The notes under the pieces are model-generated. The model ran no database searches and was not told the origin of the DNA. It saw nothing but the letters and a program-made list of their open reading frames with translations. From JBBDRX01 sp040905245 (lineage in GTDB: Bacteria > Bacteroidota > Rhodothermia > Balneolales > Balneolaceae): DNA of 10,310 nucleotides. The position numbers and the translations under genes were made by a program. Shown one piece after another: positions 6,099 to 10,310 of this stretch (positions within the stretch are counted from its first letter, which is position 1; each line of letters begins with the position of its first letter). The DNA lies in NCBI GenBank assembly GCA_040905245.1, contig JBBDRX010000020.1, positions 1 through 10,310 on the forward strand, written 5' to 3'.

Positions 6099-7844
6099 AT
6101 GAGCAGGATCCTTCCTTTTGTTTGGATTTTACTTCTGGCTATTACAGCCATACAGTGTACAACGACACGCTGGAACGTGAAAGACCCCGGAGCCATCGAA
6201 CCTTCGGGTGAAGCGGAACGACTCTCCAGCCGGTTTGAAGTGATGGCTGATACGAATATTACTCCGGAATCTCCTTTTCTATACACAACACTCTACCGAA
6301 TTGATGAAATGGAGTACAGTCGTCGGATAGAGATTGAACGAACCCTTCAGCACTACCGTCCGAAATGGGGATTTTTGTTTTTGAGCTCGCTGGCGGCGGG
6401 TCTTGCGTTCTACGCAGCTTCTTCCGACCGGTTCTCCGGTTCACCGGGAAGCCGTCAACCCCTGGCTCTGAACGGGGTTGGAGGTCTTATGACGCTTTTG
6501 GCATTGACAAATATGAGCCCGTCCGGTGACCCGGTGAGTACCGGGGAAACCCGCTTTCTTCGGGAAAGTGGACAGGAGATATTGTCCGATACGGTTCAGG
6601 TAGAGAGTGGGGAGGGAGATGGATACAACTTTCAACTGGAGTATCTCTACGGAGGTGAGGTTCTTGCCAATAACGTGTTTGTATCTAATGGTGAGGTGGA
6701 GTGGGCGGTACGGCTGCCCGACCTGTTCCGCGATCGCTCGGTTACCGGCAGTGATCCGGGAGAATTGACTGTAAACCTGTATCAAAATGGACGTGCGAGT
6801 CAACTCTCACTACCGATCAAATCGTTTTTGAGGCCTATGGTCGTAGTGACTTCGCCGGTCGCCGAGCTGAGACGTAGTCCGGAGATTGACGGAAGGCCTC
6901 CTTTAACGGTTGTAGGAAACAACAGCGAGTTGGAGTTGATCGGACAGGTCTCGGACCAGTGGTACGAAGTGCGTTTCGGTGGCTCCCGGCTCTACCTGAG
7001 TGCGAATTCAGGGAATATTCAGTGGATGGGAGCCGAGACGGTTGCCAACCCGGCGGTAAATCCTGTAGGCGATGTTCCCTTCGGAGAGGTGAGTGTGGAA
7101 TTTTCCGTACCCGTGCTCAAGGACGATGGTCAACGGGACGCCGCTCTTCTGCTCAGCAATCATCGGGGGAACCGTATCGGATTACGACGATATCTGGAGC
7201 GAGATCTTCAACTGATGGAGCTCTATTTTCGGGATGCGTTTCGGGTTCCTGAGTCATCAATCCATTTTCGCTATATGGGAGGCGGGACGGATCGGTTCAA
7301 CCCGGAGCAGATTCAGGTAGGGAAGGAGGGTACTCTGTACCTCTATTTAACTGGCTTTGCAGCTCTTGAAAGTCTGGAGGGGAGTAATCGTCTTCAGTTA
7401 CTGCATCTGAACGAAACAGGAGAGGAGACCCGGACAGATCTTGGCCAATTGCTCTTAGAGATGATTGAACCTGTGCAGGGAAGAGTGGTTGTTTTTGCAG
7501 ATCTGGTGGTTTTTGAAACCGATTCGCAGGCCGTCTCGAATTCTGGTACTTCTGCCTACAGACATCTGGCGGAAGAGATGCTCTCTGTACACGGGGAGTC
7601 GGCTCTGATTTTCGGATCAAGGCCTGATCAGAGGCCCGGGCTGTATGAGAGTTTGCGTTTCGAGATGAACTACCACCACATCTTTCCGTTTTATCTGGCA
7701 CAGGGATGGCAGCAGCGAAGGACCCTGCTTTCCGATCTGGTACGTTATATTGATACACAGGTAGACTATACAAGCCGCCGTCTCCATAACCGCACACAGA
7801 CGATCCAGGCATACGGGAAACTGTCCTTCGATTTAAGAGATTGA
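6099..7844 (+). CDS. Predicted envelope lipoprotein with SH3-like and inactive caspase-like domains
   Basis: I do not recognise a named gene. The 581-residue product starts with a hydrophobic signal ending in AITAIQ-C20, a likely lipoprotein site, though Gln at -1 is not the classic small residue. Two hydrophobic stretches follow at about 90-108 (WGFLFLSSLAAGLAFYAAS) and 125-138. Residues about 247-310 resemble a bacterial SH3 domain (LRRSPEIDG, then WYEVRFGGSRLYL). Residues about 330-475 look like a caspase/metacaspase fold: DAALLLSNHRGN with an L-x-R-D-L-x-L-M helix, a strand YLYLTGFA where active enzymes have a SGHG-type motif, and VVVFADLVV where they have a DAC-type motif. F420 replaces the expected His and V470 the expected Cys, so it is probably not a protease. 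The ATG lies 9 bases after the barrel gene. The caspase assignment is from pattern only. Confidence 0.7.
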   Translation: MSRILPFVWILLLAITAIQCTTTRWNVKDPGAIEPSGEAERLSSRFEVMADTNITPESPFLYTTLYRIDEMEYSRRIEIERTLQHYRPKWGFLFLSSLAAGLAFYAASSDRFSGSPGSRQPLALNGVGGLMTLLALTNMSPSGDPVSTGETRFLRESGQEILSDTVQVESGEGDGYNFQLEYLYGGEVLANNVFVSNGEVEWAVRLPDLFRDRSVTGSDPGELTVNLYQNGRASQLSLPIKSFLRPMVVVTSPVAELRRSPEIDGRPPLTVVGNNSELELIGQVSDQWYEVRFGGSRLYLSANSGNIQWMGAETVANPAVNPVGDVPFGEVSVEFSVPVLKDDGQRDAALLLSNHRGNRIGLRRYLERDLQLMELYFRDAFRVPESSIHFRYMGGGTDRFNPEQIQVGKEGTLYLYLTGFAALESLEGSNRLQLLHLNETGEETRTDLGQLLLEMIEPVQGRVVVFADLVVFETDSQAVSNSGTSAYRHLAEEMLSVHGESALIFGSRPDQRPGLYESLRFEMNYHHIFPFYLAQGWQQRRTLLSDLVRYIDTQVDYTSRRLHNRTQTIQAYGKLSFDLRD

Positions 7845-7914
7845 GCTTTATGAAGGGTGATATTTTCGTTATATTTATTGATTCCAAATAAGCATAATAC
7901 TGGATCGGAGATGT

Positions 7915-7952
7915 GCCGGGCTGTGTGAACCGGAAAGTCGGAGCCGCCCGGC
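7915..7952 (+). promoter_or_regulatory. Structured leader of the suf operon
   Basis: Between the lipoprotein stop and sufB lie 137 bases. The 5' half is AT-rich and has an imperfect palindrome (TTATT at 7875-7879, AATAA at 7887-7891) next to a CATAAT hexamer at 7893-7898, which may be promoter-like but lacks a good -35. The 3' half holds a perfect 7-bp inverted repeat, GCCGGGC (7915-7921) with GCCCGGC (7946-7952), enclosing an inner CCGG-AAAG-TCGG hairpin (7930-7941). TGTGAACC occurs twice (7924-7931 and 7955-7962). No T tract follows, so it is not a terminator. It does not match a riboswitch class I know. A role in suf regulation is inferred from position. Confidence 0.35.
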
Positions 7953-7981
7953 AATGTGAACCCTCAAATCAGTAACAGAAC

Positions 7982-9424
7982 ATGAGTCAGACCAAGGAAT
8001 TAGAATCGATGATCGGAGAGGAGTACAAGTATGGCTTCTCGACAGATGTCGAATATGACGATTTTCCAAAAGGATTGAATGAAGAGATCATCCGCCAGCT
8101 TTCCGAAATCAAGGACGAGCCGGAGTGGTTGCTGGAGTATCGGTTAAAATCCTACCGGCAGTGGAAGGAGATGGAGGAACCGGACTGGTTCAACGCAACC
8201 TATGACAAGATCGATTTTGATTCAATACAGTACTATTCTGCCCCGAAAGAGCGGCCCAAGCTGGACAGCCTGGACGACGTAGATCCGAAAATCAAGGAGA
8301 CCTATGACAAGCTCGGCATCCCTTTGGAGGAGCAGAAAATGCTCTCTGGTGTTGCTGTGGACGCAGTTTTTGACAGTGTCTCTATCTTCACCTCGTTCAA
8401 GGAGAAACTGGCCGACGCGGGCGTGATTTTTTGTTCCATCTCCGAGGCTGTAAAAAAATATCCGGAGCTGGTTAAAAAATATATGGGATCTGTTGTTCCG
8501 GCACGGGACAACTTCTATTCGGCCCTCAACTCCGCGGTCTTTTCGGATGGGTCATTCTGTTACGTGCCGAAGGATACCATCTGCCCGATGGAGCTCTCAA
8601 CCTACTTTCGAATCAACAATATGGATTCGGGCCAGTTTGAACGAACCCTGATCATTGCCGAAGAGAACAGCCAGGTAAGCTATCTGGAAGGGTGTACCGC
8701 TCCTATGTACGACAAGAATCAGTTGCACGCAGCTGTTGTGGAACTGGTGGCTCTGGACAATGCAGAGATCAAGTACTCTACTATTCAGAACTGGTACGCA
8801 GGTGACGAAGATGGCAAAGGCGGGATTTTCAATTTTGTGACCAAGAGAGGCCTTTGCAAGGGAGATAATTCCAAAATCTCCTGGACTCAGCTCGAGACCG
8901 GGTCTGCTATTACGTTGAAGTATCCCAGTGTAATTCTTCAGGGAGACAACTCTATCGGGGAGTTCTTTTCTGTTGCTGTTACGAGCAAACGACAGCAGGC
9001 CGATACTGGTACCAAGATGATTCATCTCGGCAAGAACACCAAAAGCACCATTATTTCGAAGGGAATTTCTGCCGGCCATTCGAACAACAGTTATCGTGGC
9101 CAGGTCAAATTCAGCAAAAAAGCAGATAATGCACGGAATTATTCCCAGTGCGATTCAATGCTGATTGGACAAACCTGCGGCGCCCATACCTTCCCGTACA
9201 TTGAATCGGCCAATCCGACCGGCCAGGTGGAGCACGAAGCAACCACCTCCAGAGTTGGTGAGGACCAGATCTTCTATCTTCAGCAGCGTGGCATGAGTGA
9301 AGACGATGCGATTTCGATGATCGTGAACGGTTTCTGCAAGGAGGTTCTGAAAGAACTTCCGATGGAGTTTGCTGTTGAGGCCAATAAATTATTGGGCATC
9401 AAACTTGAAGGAAGTGTCGGGTAG
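7982..9424 (+). CDS. sufB: Fe-S cluster assembly scaffold protein SufB
   Basis: SufB forms the SufBC2D complex in the cytoplasm, where sulfur delivered from SufS/SufE and iron are built into a nascent iron-sulfur cluster. The 480-residue length is normal. The N-terminal part has the family's KYGFSTDVEYDDFPKGL segment, and the C-terminal beta-helix core ends in the nearly invariant GFCKEVLKELPMEFAVEA and LEGSVG. C390 in SQCDSMLIG sits 90 residues from the end, exactly as E. coli C405, the sulfur acceptor. H418-E419 in VEHEATTS corresponds to E. coli H433/E434 at the SufB-SufD interface. The ATG at 7982 is supported by the MSQTKELESMIGEEYKYGF start, with no clear Shine-Dalgarno. It heads the operon sufB-sufC-sufD. 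No sufS or sufE is within the window. Confidence 0.97.
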   Translation: MSQTKELESMIGEEYKYGFSTDVEYDDFPKGLNEEIIRQLSEIKDEPEWLLEYRLKSYRQWKEMEEPDWFNATYDKIDFDSIQYYSAPKERPKLDSLDDVDPKIKETYDKLGIPLEEQKMLSGVAVDAVFDSVSIFTSFKEKLADAGVIFCSISEAVKKYPELVKKYMGSVVPARDNFYSALNSAVFSDGSFCYVPKDTICPMELSTYFRINNMDSGQFERTLIIAEENSQVSYLEGCTAPMYDKNQLHAAVVELVALDNAEIKYSTIQNWYAGDEDGKGGIFNFVTKRGLCKGDNSKISWTQLETGSAITLKYPSVILQGDNSIGEFFSVAVTSKRQQADTGTKMIHLGKNTKSTIISKGISAGHSNNSYRGQVKFSKKADNARNYSQCDSMLIGQTCGAHTFPYIESANPTGQVEHEATTSRVGEDQIFYLQQRGMSEDDAISMIVNGFCKEVLKELPMEFAVEANKLLGIKLEGSVG

Positions 9425-9492
9425 TATTTTTATAAGCTTGTAAAACACAATTACTACACTCAATTTGACAACCAAAAAAATAGTGACAACCT

Positions 9493-10266
9493 GTGTTAGA
9501 GATTAAAAATTTACATGCAATTGTAGAAGAAGACGGGACTGAAATTCTGAAGGGTGTGAACCTGACAGTCAAGAAAGGGGAGATCCATGCGATCATGGGC
9601 CCAAACGGCAGTGGAAAGAGTACCTTGTCAAAAGTGGTAGCCGGGCATCACGATTATGAAGTGACCGAGGGAGAAGTTCTGTTTGATGGAGAGGATCTTC
9701 TTGAACTGGACCCGGACGAACGGGCCCACCTGGGTGTTTTTCTTGCGTTCCAGTATCCGGTGGAAGTTCCGGGAGTAACCAACAAGATTCTTTTACGGGA
9801 ATCCTACAATACAATTGCTGCTTCCCGGGGCCGTGAAGAGCTGGATCCGCTCGAGTTTGAAGACTATATCACTGAAAAACTGGAGCTGGTGGATATGAAA
9901 CGGGAGTTTCTGGACCGGCCTGTCAATACCGGTTTTTCAGGCGGTGAGAAGAAACGGAACGAGATTTTCCAGATGGCCGTTATCGATCCGAAGATTTCGT
10001 TTCTGGACGAAACCGATTCAGGGCTCGATATTGACGCTCTTCGGGTCGTCTCTGACGGGATCAAACAAATTCATTCCGGGGAGGATGCCATTGTGATGGT
10101 GACTCACTACCAGCGGATGCTGGACTACATCGAACCGGACTTTGTTCATGTGATGATCGATGGAAAAATTGTGAAGTCCGGTGACAAGAGCCTGGCTATC
10201 GAACTGGAAGAGAAGGGATACGACTGGCTTGAGTCCTACGGAACTGTAAATGGAGAGGTGAAGTAA
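9493..10266 (+). CDS. sufC: Fe-S cluster assembly ATPase SufC
   Basis: ABC-type ATPase subunit of SufBC2D; ATP binding dimerises SufC and reshapes SufB-SufD for cluster assembly. It is a cytoplasmic protein with no transmembrane partner. The 257 residues include Walker A G36-P-N-G-S-G-K42-S-T44, signature S149-G-G-E-K-K-R-N, Walker B ending D172 with catalytic E173 in the SufC hallmark LDETDSGLD, and switch H205 in MVTHYQR. The start is a GTG at 9493: translation gives MLEIKNLHAIVEEDG, the usual SufC opening, and no ATG lies nearby in frame. A 68-base AT-rich spacer separates it from sufB. That spacer contains a perfect TTGACA (9465-9470) but no matching -10, so I do not call a promoter. The sufC stop overlaps the next start as TAATG. 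Confidence 0.97.
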   Translation: MLEIKNLHAIVEEDGTEILKGVNLTVKKGEIHAIMGPNGSGKSTLSKVVAGHHDYEVTEGEVLFDGEDLLELDPDERAHLGVFLAFQYPVEVPGVTNKILLRESYNTIAASRGREELDPLEFEDYITEKLELVDMKREFLDRPVNTGFSGGEKKRNEIFQMAVIDPKISFLDETDSGLDIDALRVVSDGIKQIHSGEDAIVMVTHYQRMLDYIEPDFVHVMIDGKIVKSGDKSLAIELEEKGYDWLESYGTVNGEVK

Positions 10267-10310
10267 TGAGTACACCTGTAACAACAGAATCTTCCATTCT
10301 GCATCGTCTT
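10266..10310 (+). CDS. sufD: Probable SufD, first 15 codons (cut by the window edge)
   Basis: An ATG at 10266-10268 shares its A with the sufC stop (TAATG) and opens a frame reading MSTPVTTESSILHRL to the end of the window. Fifteen residues are too few for homology. The call rests on the conserved sufB-sufC-sufD order and on the tight overlap, which suggests translational coupling. SufD would be the partner of SufB in the SufBC2D scaffold. Confidence 0.7.
   Translation, partial: MSTPVTTESSILHRL

Noticed and set aside
9465..9493. Perfect TTGACA hexamer before sufC as a possible internal promoter.
   Set aside because: The 17-base spacer leads to AACCTG, not a -10 element, and the region is AT-rich so chance matches are expected.

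Overview
The window looks like a chromosomal segment of a Gram-negative bacterium of the Bacteroidota/Balneolota type. The reasons are moderate GC, almost no Shine-Dalgarno signals, a lipoprotein and outer-membrane barrel pair with Bacteroidota-like character, and a SufB/SufC/MetG set whose protein sequences resemble Balneolaceae. The assignment to Balneolaceae is an impression from protein style and has not been searched. No insertion sequences, CRISPR arrays, tRNA or rRNA genes were found.

Layout. Positions 1-1205 carry two minus-strand genes: a SpoU/TrmH-family RNA 2'-O-methyltransferase followed by the N-terminal third of methionyl-tRNA synthetase (metG), which runs off the left edge. Positions 1206-1583 are the divergent control region. 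It contains a plus-strand hairpin with a T tract (terminator-like) and a 100-N assembly gap. The gap is bracketed by two identical 21-base sequences, so it is probably an artificial join of overlapping contigs.

From 1584 to 7844 six plus-strand genes are packed tightly: greA (transcript cleavage factor), ugd (UDP-glucose 6-dehydrogenase), a UDP-glucuronate decarboxylase (UDP-xylose synthase), a Nudix hydrolase, a predicted outer-membrane beta-barrel protein with an Omp85-like RGF motif, and a large predicted lipoprotein with an SH3-like domain and a caspase-like fold that lacks the catalytic His and Cys. ugd and the decarboxylase together give UDP-glucose -> UDP-glucuronate -> UDP-xylose, a precursor for surface polysaccharide. 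No glycosyltransferase is in view.

From 7982 the SUF iron-sulfur cluster assembly operon begins: sufB, sufC, and the first 15 codons of a probable sufD. A 137-base leader in front of sufB contains a nested inverted repeat and a duplicated 8-mer and may be regulatory.

Most of the window is ordinary housekeeping. The least explained parts are the barrel/pseudo-caspase lipoprotein pair, the orphan terminator before greA, and the structured suf leader.
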